From an uncultured Clostridia bacterium (GTDB lineage Bacteria; Bacillota_I; Bacilli_A; RF39; UBA660), in NCBI GenBank assembly GCA_946533175.1, contig CAMNBS010000012.1, forward strand, positions 1 to 20,460: a stretch of DNA of 20,460 nt, in the 5' to 3' direction. Every line of letters starts with the position of its first letter. Position 1 is the stretch's first letter. The notes beneath the pieces were generated by a model. The model was not told the DNA's origin and searched no databases. It saw only the letters and a list, made by a program, of their open reading frames with translations. This document shows positions 8,101-16,405 of the stretch, piece after piece. A program made the position numbers and the translations under genes.

Positions 8101-11100
8101 ATAATGTCCTCCTTAGAATTATTATTTATGTCTTCTACTACTAAATTTACTAAACTGGTCTTACTATTTTTAATAACAACGCCATAACCTTCTTTTACTT
8201 CATTATTATCCTTTTTAAATCCAATATTAGTTTTTATTAAGTTTTGGTCAGCAACACCATTACCTATCCATATTCCATAATTATTTTGGATAGCATTCTT
8301 ATACCAAGGTTCATATTCAAATTTCTTTAAACTATCAACTTCATCAACAATCAAATAGGTAAATACTTTAAGATCTTTAGCTTTCTCTAAATTCTCTAAA
8401 AATCTTTTTTTATTGTCGTCTGTCATTTTCATTAACAGTTTAGAGAAATTCATTAGTATAATAAACATATTTTTACTATTGGCAAGGACATTTAAATTAT
8501 AATTTGCTTCTTTATATTGAGTGTATTCATAATCCATACTATCAGATATTTTTTTTATCGCTTCATCTAGATTAGTATTGATATAAGTAATATTAGTATC
8601 ATTATTAGTAACTAAACTCTCCGTATCAATCATTACAATGTTAGTATTATGAATATTATGAATAATTTCAACTATTCCTTTAATAAACTTCGTCGTATTA
8701 TTAATATCATTAGCCGAAATTAAAGTTGCATAATTATCTTGAAAATTAAATAATTCTGGTAAAATACTATCTTTATTAATACCAACAGGAACACCTTTTA
8801 ATCCACGAATATCCGTTATTAAATCATTAGCATAAACAACTTCTGGTACAACCGGTACTTTTGGTGCTTTTATTGAATATTGATTTTTTAAGTTTTTTAT
8901 TACTTCTTGTAATTTATTAGCATACTCTTCATCGGAAAAGATATGAGCTGTTTGAAATTCATAAATATTATCCAATTTAACTAGACCTCGACCATAAATA
9001 TTGGAAGGATATAGCTTACGGATATTTCCAATAATCGTTGAATAATCATCTTGATCATTAAATTGCAAAGTAATATCTGACTTAAAGTTCTGTCTTAGGC
9101 GATAGCGCATACCACTAGTTGTATTAATACTCGTTAAAATGATAATTCCATATTTAGCACATTCACGTGATAGGCGATTCATTACTTCTTCATAATCAAA
9201 GGTTTCTTGAAAAACATCATAATTATTAATAATTAATAAGACATATGGAAGGGTTTTACCACTTCTTTTAATATAGTTTTGATAATCACCATTATAGTCA
9301 ACAAAAAGTTTTTTACGAACTTCTAATTCACCTTCTAACATTTTAAATAAATTAACTATCTTTTCTTCTTCATTTAATAATATAACATCTCCTACATGTG
9401 GAACATCTCGGAAATTGCCTAAAGTTCCTGAACCAAACTCAGCTATATAAATATTTACTTCATTAGGAGTATGATTAGTAACAAGCGAATAAATAACAGA
9501 TGATAAAAGCATTTCTTTTCCACTACCACTAGAACCATAAATACTAATATTACCATCCCCCGTTAAATCAAGAGTAAGTAAATCCTGTCGTTGATTATTC
9601 GGATCATCCAATTCTCCAATAATGGGTTTTAAAACAAATTCTTCTTCATGATAAGAATACTTCTTAACTAAATTATCAACATAAATATTTGGTAAGATTT
9701 TTTCTAACCATAATTTAGGAGATTTATAGTTTTTTTCTTGACAAACTTTAATAACATGCGCTAATACATTACTTAATTCGTCTCCGTTTGATGGAATTTT
9801 TTGATTATCCATATCATCAAATTGAGAAACAACATTACCAATATTATCAATAATTAAAACTGATTGATCAATTTTCTTTTTTATTTTATCCGTTGGATAA
9901 TATTGAGCTCCACACCATGCTGACTGACCAAGGGCAAATAGTTCATTATAACCAACTTGTAAATAAAATCTTCCGGCTTGTTTTAAGAAAGCCGCATCGG
10001 GAGCTTTAATCATTTCATTACTATCAGATTTTTCTTGTACTTTAAGACATACTCTAAAACGTGAATTACTCCATATTTGATCATTAACAACACCACTAGG
10101 TTTTTGCGTTGCTAATATTAAATGAATACCAAGACTACGACCAATACGAGCTGCTTGAATCAATTGTTCCATAAACTCTGGCTGACTGGTTTTTAATTCT
10201 GCAAACTCATCACTAATAATGAATAAATGGGGAACTGCTTGAGTAACTTTACCTTCTTTATAAAACTTTTGATATTTATAAATGTCAACAGTACTCTCAC
10301 CCAATTTATCACGAGCTTCATTAAATAACTGTTGACGACGTCTTAATTCACTTTGAATAGATGATAAACTACGATTCATTTCACTTACATCTAAGTTTGT
10401 AATGGTGCCCGCTAAATGAGGAAGACAAACTCCAGTTTCACGATTTTCAAAAGCTCCCGCAAGTCCCCCTCCTTTGTAATCAATTAAAATAAAGGCAACA
10501 TCCAAAGGACTAAAGTTTACTGCCATTGATAAGATATAGGTAATAATAAACTCACTTTTTCCACTACCAGTCATACCAGCAATAAGACCATGGGGACCAT
10601 GATATTTTTCATGTAAATCAAGTTTTAACAAACTACCCGATTTTTCAATTCCGATAGGAACAGCTAGTGATTTTTGGGAATTATTTTTTTGATAACGTTG
10701 TAGAACATTCAATTGTTCGACTCTTCCAACATTATACATACCTAAAAAGCTAAGCGTCGTTGGTAAAGACTTATTGTCATCATTAAATTCAATAGGAATA
10801 TTACTAATCTTTCTAATACATCCCATAATATCAATATCATGACAGAACTCAGTTTGAAATTCTTTCTGATTTCCAATACTAATTTCACTTTCAAAAATAC
10901 CAGAACGTTCTTCATTAACGTTAATAAAGTTTTTACATTCACTAGGTAAATTAGCAAGACGTTCACTAAAAATCATCAAACTAAAACCATAATTTTCGGT
11001 ATCATGTAAAACATCTTTAATAATTTCAATATCACGATACATATGATAATTATCAGTTAATATTAAATAATATGGTGGATTATCCGTATATTTTCTTTTA

Positions 11101-12710
11101 TCATCAGCTTTACGATCTTGATATATTCTTTCTAAATAAAGAGATAATTCCTTGGTTTCATCCAAATTAGTACCAAAAAAGCGAATTGTTCTTTCATTAT
11201 CAAAAAGATAAGGAATATTCCTTAAATATTCAAATTGTGAAGCATTCTCGTGATTCGTTAAGACTATTATTTTTAAAAATTCATAGCTGTGAAAAGTCAT
11301 TAATTGTAATAACAATCCCTTAAAAAAATCATGTAATATTTTATTATTTCCAATAATACTAGTAATATTTTTTTCGGTTAAAGAAATCGTAATGGGAACA
11401 TTTATTAGCATTTTCCTTGTCTCAACAACTTCTTTTATTTTTTCCTTTAAAACATCTTGTTCCATCGAAAAGCTTTCTTTAGAATACTTAATATCAGCAC
11501 AAACAGGCATATTTCCTATTCCAAGACGAAGGGATAAAAAATCTTTTTGATCAATACTTCTTTCCCATAAATTACTTTTTCGACGCATGATAATATTCGC
11601 ACACTCTTCTAAAGGAATATACTTATCTTTTAATGTTTGGGATTGTTTATTAATAATTGAATCAATTTCTTTAGCTTTTTGATCTAAATACGCCGTATAT
11701 TTAGTAATACGATTTTGTTCATCTCTCTTACGTTTTTTTTGATCAATCACTCTGGATATCAATGGCCAAATTAACATGCTCATAAACATACTACCCGCCA
11801 CAACAAATGATGGAATCGATTGTTTCCAAGTCGAATTGCCATTATTAATATTAATAATTGTTGTAAACACCGTTGTAAAAGAAGTTAATGCCATGGTAAA
11901 CATTGGTCCAATTGTTAAGATTAAAGATGTTTCTTCTTGTTTTACTTTCGCTGGTGGATTATCAATATTTATTTCCTCTTGATAAATATCTTCAATAAAT
12001 CTTGGTGAACGATAAAAGTATTCTTCTTTGGCATATAAATTACGATTTAATTCTTCATCTTTTAAAACAGTTTTATCAATTGGATAATTTATTTGTCCTT
12101 TAATTGTTAAAAGTGATGTTGAAACTTTAACATTATTATTAACGTTATTAATTAAAAGAAAGTCTTTCATAACAATTATTTTTAAACCAGCAATAAAAAT
12201 AATGTCACCATAATTTAAAACTTTAGTACCATTAATTCTTGTATCATTAACATATATTCCAAAGGGTGACGAATTATCGGTAATTTGCCATAAACAGTTA
12301 TTATAATCTAATTTAGCATGAATATCACTAACTAAAACACTTTTATAAACAATACTATTATTAGGATTTCCTCCAATTGTTAAACTAGCAGTTGAATTAA
12401 TGTTATACGAAACATAATTTTTTTCAATATCTGGAATAGCATAAAGATAATAATAATTTTTCTCATTATCATTACGCAAAGTATAAAACTGATATTCTTG
12501 TAAATAAACTTGATCATGTGTATTTACACTATCCACAATTTTTGTTTCATAATTACTCATTAATACCCATTTGCCATTATCAGCAACCACATTAATCAAA
12601 TTTCGTTCATTATCAAAATTATCGATATCTTTAATCCAAAAGTTGTCTTTAATCTCTTTAGGTAATACATAATTATAAAGTCTTCCATTCTTAATTAATA
12701 GTATCTTCAT
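8097..12710 (-). CDS. essC: Type VII secretion ATPase EssC (YukBA-type FtsK/SpoIIIE motor)
   Basis: Membrane-bound motor that powers type VII (Ess/Yuk) secretion; 1537 residues is normal for full-length EssC. The N-terminus holds two forkhead-associated-like modules (about 1-95 and 100-190; SLTIGGNPNNSIVY at 109-122). Two membrane segments lie at about 262-285 and 299-319, followed by a basic stop (QKKRKRDE). Motor domain D1 is intact: Walker A GMTGSGKS (712-719) and Walker B LFIISDEFAEL (829-839), with ATQKPSGVV (867-875). D2 has an altered P-loop GSSGSGKE (1059-1066) and Asn-Asn (1161-1162) where the Walker B acidic pair is expected. D3 (about 1300-1537) has no P-loop lysine. One active and two degenerate domains agrees with what is known for EssC. 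The ATG at 12710 follows AGGTGG. EssA, EssB, EsaA and a WXG100 substrate are not in the window. Confidence 0.95.
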   Translation of the reverse strand: MKILLIKNGRLYNYVLPKEIKDNFWIKDIDNFDNERNLINVVADNGKWVLMSNYETKIVDSVNTHDQVYLQEYQFYTLRNDNEKNYYYLYAIPDIEKNYVSYNINSTASLTIGGNPNNSIVYKSVLVSDIHAKLDYNNCLWQITDNSSPFGIYVNDTRINGTKVLNYGDIIFIAGLKIIVMKDFLLINNVNNNVKVSTSLLTIKGQINYPIDKTVLKDEELNRNLYAKEEYFYRSPRFIEDIYQEEINIDNPPAKVKQEETSLILTIGPMFTMALTSFTTVFTTIININNGNSTWKQSIPSFVVAGSMFMSMLIWPLISRVIDQKKRKRDEQNRITKYTAYLDQKAKEIDSIINKQSQTLKDKYIPLEECANIIMRRKSNLWERSIDQKDFLSLRLGIGNMPVCADIKYSKESFSMEQDVLKEKIKEVVETRKMLINVPITISLTEKNITSIIGNNKILHDFFKGLLLQLMTFHSYEFLKIIVLTNHENASQFEYLRNIPYLFDNERTIRFFGTNLDETKELSLYLERIYQDRKADDKRKYTDNPPYYLILTDNYHMYRDIEIIKDVLHDTENYGFSLMIFSERLANLPSECKNFINVNEERSGIFESEISIGNQKEFQTEFCHDIDIMGCIRKISNIPIEFNDDNKSLPTTLSFLGMYNVGRVEQLNVLQRYQKNNSQKSLAVPIGIEKSGSLLKLDLHEKYHGPHGLIAGMTGSGKSEFIITYILSMAVNFSPLDVAFILIDYKGGGLAGAFENRETGVCLPHLAGTITNLDVSEMNRSLSSIQSELRRRQQLFNEARDKLGESTVDIYKYQKFYKEGKVTQAVPHLFIISDEFAELKTSQPEFMEQLIQAARIGRSLGIHLILATQKPSGVVNDQIWSNSRFRVCLKVQEKSDSNEMIKAPDAAFLKQAGRFYLQVGYNELFALGQSAWCGAQYYPTDKIKKKIDQSVLIIDNIGNVVSQFDDMDNQKIPSNGDELSNVLAHVIKVCQEKNYKSPKLWLEKILPNIYVDNLVKKYSYHEEEFVLKPIIGELDDPNNQRQDLLTLDLTGDGNISIYGSSGSGKEMLLSSVIYSLVTNHTPNEVNIYIAEFGSGTLGNFRDVPHVGDVILLNEEEKIVNLFKMLEGELEVRKKLFVDYNGDYQNYIKRSGKTLPYVLLIINNYDVFQETFDYEEVMNRLSRECAKYGIIILTSINTTSGMRYRLRQNFKSDITLQFNDQDDYSTIIGNIRKLYPSNIYGRGLVKLDNIYEFQTAHIFSDEEYANKLQEVIKNLKNQYSIKAPKVPVVPEVVYANDLITDIRGLKGVPVGINKDSILPELFNFQDNYATLISANDINNTTKFIKGIVEIIHNIHNTNIVMIDTESLVTNNDTNITYINTNLDEAIKKISDSMDYEYTQYKEANYNLNVLANSKNMFIILMNFSKLLMKMTDDNKKRFLENLEKAKDLKVFTYLIVDEVDSLKKFEYEPWYKNAIQNNYGIWIGNGVADQNLIKTNIGFKKDNNEVKEGYGVVIKNSKTSLVNLVVEDINNNSKEDII

Positions 12711-12732
12711 AAGCCACCTTATCCTAATAATA

Positions 12733-12741
12733 ATTATACCA
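12733..12741 (-). promoter_or_regulatory. Extended -10 promoter of essC-esaB
   Basis: Minus strand TGGTATAAT (12741-12733), a TGnTATAAT extended -10, 23 bases before the essC ATG. No good -35 is visible; that position falls in the T-rich tail of the ATPase terminator. The predicted leader is about 15 bases and carries only the ribosome binding site. Confidence 0.6.
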
Positions 12742-12751
12742 TGAATAAATT

Positions 12752-12785
12752 AAATAAAAAAGAAAAATCTACAAAAATGTAGATT
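12752..12785 (-). terminator. Terminator of the P-type ATPase gene
   Basis: Starts directly after the ATPase stop codon. Minus strand stem AATCTACA / TGTAGATT (8 bp, plus arms 12766-12773 and 12778-12785), loop of four, then TTTCTTTTTT. It separates the ATPase from essC. Confidence 0.8.
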
Positions 12786-15443
12786 CTACTTGTCAAAACG
12801 ACTTTTAATTATTTTAAATATTTCCATAGCAATTAAAATAATAAAAGAAAAGAAAAATAAAACAAATAAATGTGGATATGGAACAATTTTAGCTTTTAAA
12901 AAGTTACTTAACACTGGTATTTCCATTACAATAATTTGTAAAAGAATTGAACTGAAAACAGTTATAATTATTAAAGGATTACTTCTTAAAGGAATCAAAA
13001 ATGCTGATTTTTCTTCACTACGACAATTAAAAACATGAACGTTTTGAACGAAAACCATCAAAGCCATAATATATCCTCTGGCTAATGAAACATCCATATT
13101 CATCTTTTTTATTAATAAATACCAGACAACAAAAACAATTATTCCAATTATTAAACCACTAAATAATACTTCACTAAATAATTCTTTATTAAAAATATTT
13201 TCATTCGTTTTAATAGGCTTTTTTTCCATAATATTATCTTCAGCCTGTTCATAAGACAACGCAATATCTTGAAAGCCATCTGTAACCAAATTTAACCATA
13301 ATAGTTGAATAGCAACAAGTGGAACAGGTAAATTAAAAATTATCGAAAGAAGAAAAAACAAAACTTCAGCTAAACCACAAGATAAAAGGAAAAAGCATAC
13401 TTTTCGAATATTACTATAAGCACATCTTCCAAGCTCTATTCCAGAAACAATTGATTTAAAACTATCGTCCGTGATAATCATACTAGCGGTTTCTTTAGCA
13501 GTATCCGTACCACTTCCCATACTAATACCAATATTGGCACGCTTAATAGCTAAAGCATCATTTACTCCATCACCAGTTACCGCTACAAACTCCCCTCTTC
13601 TTTTTAAAGATTCAACAATTCTTAATTTATCCATTGGGGTAACCCGAGCAAAAACTTTTTTATCACGAATTAATTCATCAAATTCCTGATTATTTAACTT
13701 GTCATATTCCAATAAAGTTGTTCCATCTAAAACTTCACTATATTCACTAGCTAAATTAAGTTCTTTAGCAATGGAAAAAGCAGTTAATGGATGATCTCCA
13801 GTAATCATAATAACTTTAATACCAGCATTATAACATTTTTCAATCGCTACTTTAACATCTTTTCTTATGGGATCAATAAAACCTACCATACCTTCAAAAA
13901 CAAGGGGTGGAATATCCGAAACATCATAATAATCTTTTAAAATAAAATTATTGACTTTACCTGTTGCTATAGTAATAACTCGATAACCATTTTTACTTAA
14001 TTCTTCATTTTGTTCTTGTAAAAGATTCTTTTCAATTTTTATTTCGTGATTATCATGCATCATTTTATTACATAATGATGACACAACTTCAAAAGAACCT
14101 TTAACAGTGCAATAAATTTCATCTTGATATCGATAAAAAACAGCAGAATATTTGTTCTCTGATTCATAAGGAATTCTTTTAATAATTTCTATTTCATCAC
14201 TATAAATGTTTTGTTTTTCAGTTAAAACTAAAAAAGCTATATCAATAGAATCTCCAATATATTGATTCTTTTTCGTATGAACCGCTTCATTATTAATTTT
14301 ACCATCTAAAAGTAGTCTTTCAACATGAGAGCGATTATCTAAATCTAATTTCTCTATTTCACCATTAGTATTATAACCAACGCCTGAAATATGATATTTT
14401 TGATTATTAGGAAGTAAAATAACTTTTGCTGTTTGTTCATTAACGGTTAATGTTCCAGTTTTATCTGTTGCTATAACAGTACAACTACCGAGCGATTCGA
14501 CATAGTTTAGTTTTTTTACAATAACTTTCTTTTTAATCATCATATTTGAGGTTATCGTAAGAGCCATTGTTAAAGCCAGTGGTAACCCTTCTGGCATAGC
14601 CGATACCGTCAAGGCAATAACAGACATAAATATTTCAGTTGATGAAAAACCTTTATAATAAAGAATTATAGCAATAATAAGTCCTATTGATACAATTAAT
14701 ACACTTATTTGCTTAGATAATTTATTAATACGAATAGTAAGAGGAGATTTTTCATTTTTTATTTGAGATACGGTATGTGCAATATTACCAATTTCAGTAT
14801 TAATTCCAATACTAACCACTAAAGCAGTACATCTACCCGTCATAATAGAACATCCAGCATACAACATATTACTACGCCTTGATAATGGAATATTACCTTC
14901 TAATTCTTGACTGCTTTTATTAACCCCAACACTTTCTCCAGTTAATGCCGATTCATCAACTTGTAAGTTTGAACAATCAATAATACGCATATCGCAAGTA
15001 ATTTTATCACCAGATTCTAATAAAACAATATCACCAGGTACAACGTATTCACTATCAATAACTTTTTTTTCATTATTTCTTAAAACTTTAACTTCTGTTT
15101 TAATAAGCTTAGAAAGACTATCAGCATTTTTATTGGCCTGATATTCCTCAATTGTTCCCAAAATTAAGTCTAATAAAATAATAAAGAAAACAACAATAGC
15201 ATCAATATATTCGCCTACAATAATAGAAAATATAACAGTTACCAATAAAAGAAGAACAATTGGATCTAAAAATCCATTAAAAAATATTTTAACAATACTA
15301 TCACCTTTTTTATGAGGTAAAACATTGTAACCATATTTTCGATGTCGACTATTAACTTCTTCGTCACTTAAGCCACTATTTACATTAGTTTGAAATGCTT
15401 TTAATAATACTTCAATTTTCTGTGCATAAAAATTATCTTTCAT
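12786..15443 (-). CDS. P2-type cation-transporting ATPase (calcium-ATPase-like)
   Basis: 885 residues, full length, about ten membrane segments. It pumps cations across the cell membrane through an aspartyl-phosphate cycle. Motifs in order: actuator TGES (168-171), M4 ion-site loop MPEGLP (283-288; Glu285 equals SERCA Glu309), phosphorylation DKTGT (327-331, Asp327), KGS nucleotide site (448-450), MITGDHP (546-552) and hinge TGDGVND (623-629). M6 has NLVTDG (718-723), matching the calcium-binding Asn/Asp of SERCA. In M5, SCGLAEV (688-694) keeps the Glu but has Gly where SERCA has the shared Asn768, and M6 continues QDIALSYE, as in less well characterised bacterial P2 pumps, so calcium specificity is likely but not certain. 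It has its own promoter and terminator and is divergent from the double-XRE gene, which could regulate it. The ATG follows AGGTGAGAT. Confidence 0.9.
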   Translation of the reverse strand: MKDNFYAQKIEVLLKAFQTNVNSGLSDEEVNSRHRKYGYNVLPHKKGDSIVKIFFNGFLDPIVLLLLVTVIFSIIVGEYIDAIVVFFIILLDLILGTIEEYQANKNADSLSKLIKTEVKVLRNNEKKVIDSEYVVPGDIVLLESGDKITCDMRIIDCSNLQVDESALTGESVGVNKSSQELEGNIPLSRRSNMLYAGCSIMTGRCTALVVSIGINTEIGNIAHTVSQIKNEKSPLTIRINKLSKQISVLIVSIGLIIAIILYYKGFSSTEIFMSVIALTVSAMPEGLPLALTMALTITSNMMIKKKVIVKKLNYVESLGSCTVIATDKTGTLTVNEQTAKVILLPNNQKYHISGVGYNTNGEIEKLDLDNRSHVERLLLDGKINNEAVHTKKNQYIGDSIDIAFLVLTEKQNIYSDEIEIIKRIPYESENKYSAVFYRYQDEIYCTVKGSFEVVSSLCNKMMHDNHEIKIEKNLLQEQNEELSKNGYRVITIATGKVNNFILKDYYDVSDIPPLVFEGMVGFIDPIRKDVKVAIEKCYNAGIKVIMITGDHPLTAFSIAKELNLASEYSEVLDGTTLLEYDKLNNQEFDELIRDKKVFARVTPMDKLRIVESLKRRGEFVAVTGDGVNDALAIKRANIGISMGSGTDTAKETASMIITDDSFKSIVSGIELGRCAYSNIRKVCFFLLSCGLAEVLFFLLSIIFNLPVPLVAIQLLWLNLVTDGFQDIALSYEQAEDNIMEKKPIKTNENIFNKELFSEVLFSGLIIGIIVFVVWYLLIKKMNMDVSLARGYIMALMVFVQNVHVFNCRSEEKSAFLIPLRSNPLIIITVFSSILLQIIVMEIPVLSNFLKAKIVPYPHLFVLFFFSFIILIAMEIFKIIKSRFDK

Positions 15444-15461
15444 ATCTCACCTATTATTTAA

Positions 15462-15490
15462 ACTATAACAATTTTTGTGCGAAATGTCAA
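15462..15490 (-). promoter_or_regulatory. Promoter of the P-type ATPase gene
   Basis: Minus strand TTGACA (15490-15485), 17-base spacer, TATAGT (15467-15462). Perfect -35 and one mismatch in the -10, about 18 bases before the ATG. One of the best promoters in the window; it lies in the region shared with the divergent regulator gene. Confidence 0.8.
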
Positions 15491-15538
15491 ACAACTAACA
15501 AGAAAACATGAATATCGTATTTTGTGGACGTATTAAAT

Positions 15539-15569
15539 AAGTCAATTATTTCTATGAGAAAATTGACTT
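15539..15569. promoter_or_regulatory. 9-bp perfect inverted repeat in front of the double-XRE gene
   Basis: AAGTCAATT (15539-15547) and AATTGACTT (15561-15569) are exact reverse complements, 13 bases apart. The right arm abuts the ribosome binding site (GGTGAAAG) of the regulator. It could be an operator for a dimeric helix-turn-helix protein, most simply autoregulation, or an mRNA hairpin limiting translation. There is no T-run, so it is not a terminator. Confidence 0.5.
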
Positions 15570-15580
15570 GGTGAAAGAAA

Positions 15581-16045
15581 ATGGAATTAAGATTAAGAGA
15601 AATACGCGAACATAATGATTTAACTCAAAGAAAAATGGCCAGTATTTTAAAGATTAGTAAATCCTATTATAATTATTTTGAAACAGGTGAAAGAATTATT
15701 CCTGTAATCCGCTTAAATGATTTTTGCAATTACTTTCATGTTAGTTTTGATTATGTTTTAGGTCTATCTAAATATAATATTGTTACAAAGAAAAACATTA
15801 AACTAGATATTAAAGTAATCAGCTCACGAATTAAAGAAATTAGAAAAAAGAAAAAGTTAAAACAAAAAGACTTAGCTAAAATGTTTAATACTTCTCAATC
15901 AACTATTAGTGCATATGAAAATGGCAAAACTATGATTTTAACTGCCTTTCTTTTTGAAATATGTTCAAAATTAAAAGTAAGTGCTGATTATCTTGTAGGA
16001 AGAAGTAATACAACCACTATCTATTTAAGACCACCCGAAAAATAA
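15581..16045 (+). CDS. Transcriptional regulator with two tandem XRE (Cro/C1) helix-turn-helix domains
   Basis: 154 residues made of two full HTH_3 domains. Domain 1 covers about 2-62 (LREIREHNDLTQRKMASILK, ending FDYVLGLS); domain 2 covers about 80-142 (RIKEIRKKKKLKQKDLAKMF, SQSTISAYENGK, ending ADYLVGRS). The second carries a canonical recognition helix, the first has the unusual SKSYYNYFETGE, so the two may contact DNA differently. The shared (F/A)DY(V/L)(L/V)G ending indicates an internal duplication. Residues 63-79 link them. No ligand or protease domain is present. The ATG follows GGTGAAAG. It is divergent from the P-type ATPase and upstream of the DUF192 gene. Self-regulation through the inverted repeat at its start, and control of the ATPase, are inferences. 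Confidence 0.9.
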   Translation: MELRLREIREHNDLTQRKMASILKISKSYYNYFETGERIIPVIRLNDFCNYFHVSFDYVLGLSKYNIVTKKNIKLDIKVISSRIKEIRKKKKLKQKDLAKMFNTSQSTISAYENGKTMILTAFLFEICSKLKVSADYLVGRSNTTTIYLRPPEK

Positions 16046-16063
16046 AGCATTTGCTTTTTTTTT
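16044..16063 (+). terminator. Terminator of the double-XRE gene
   Basis: Short stem AAAGC / GCTTT (16044-16048, 16053-16057) with loop ATTT, running into nine consecutive T residues (16055-16063). Begins at the stop codon. Short stem but excellent T-run. Confidence 0.55.
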
Positions 16064-16079
16064 ATTATCCTTTTATAAT
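16051..16079 (+). promoter_or_regulatory. Promoter of the DUF192 gene, predicted leaderless transcript
   Basis: TTGCTT (16051-16056), 17-base spacer, perfect TATAAT (16074-16079). The expected transcription start, about seven bases after the -10, is the A of the ATG at 16086. The -35 overlaps the terminator of the preceding gene. No Shine-Dalgarno sequence precedes the ATG. Confidence 0.6.
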
Positions 16080-16085
16080 GATGTT

Positions 16086-16400
16086 ATGGAAATAATGATT
16101 AATAAAGAAAAAATATCACTAAATGTAGCTGATACATTTCAAAAAAGATTATTCGGTTTAATGGGGAAAAGGCATATTCAAACGGGATTATTTTTTCCTA
16201 AGACACGAAGTATTCATACTTTTTTTATGAAAACAAATATTGATATTATTATGTTAGATAAAAATAATAAAATTATTTATTTTGAAAAAAATGTTTCAAA
16301 AAATCGCATAATAATAAAGAAAAAAGCCTATCATACGATAGAGCTTCCATCAAATACCATCAATAATTTAAATCTTGGTGAAGAACTAACTATTTGTTAG
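16086..16400 (+). CDS. DUF192 family protein
   Basis: 104 residues spanning one DUF192 domain. Signatures: FQKRLFGLMGKRHIQTGLFF (18-37), IHTFFMKTNIDIIMLDKNNK (43-62, family pattern with Trp/Phe-Met-Lys-(N/T)) and the C-terminal AYHTIELPSNTINNLNLGEE. Many DUF192 proteins carry a signal peptide; this one does not, so it is expected in the cytoplasm. Function of the family is unknown. The start at 16086 has no ribosome binding site but coincides with the predicted transcription start; the next in-frame ATG (16095) is an alternative and would lose three residues. It converges on proS, with four bases between the stop codons. Confidence 0.85.
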   Translation: MEIMINKEKISLNVADTFQKRLFGLMGKRHIQTGLFFPKTRSIHTFFMKTNIDIIMLDKNNKIIYFEKNVSKNRIIIKKKAYHTIELPSNTINNLNLGEELTIC

Positions 16401-16405
16401 TTCTT
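16381..16405. terminator. Hairpin shared by the DUF192 and proS gene ends
   Basis: Perfect 10-bp inverted repeat AAGAACTAAC (16381-16390) / GTTAGTTCTT (16396-16405), loop TATTT. It contains the DUF192 stop codon and touches the proS stop codon. T-runs on both sides are short (TTCTTT on plus), so termination is likely but perhaps inefficient. Confidence 0.55.

Noticed and set aside
12790..13038. Plus-strand open frame of 82 codons opposite the ATPase C-terminus
   Set aside because: Antisense to the conserved membrane segments of the P-type ATPase; hydrophobicity comes from the complementary strand.
12711..15443. P-type ATPase as part of the essC operon
   Set aside because: A good terminator (12752-12785) and an extended -10 promoter (12741-12733) lie between the genes.
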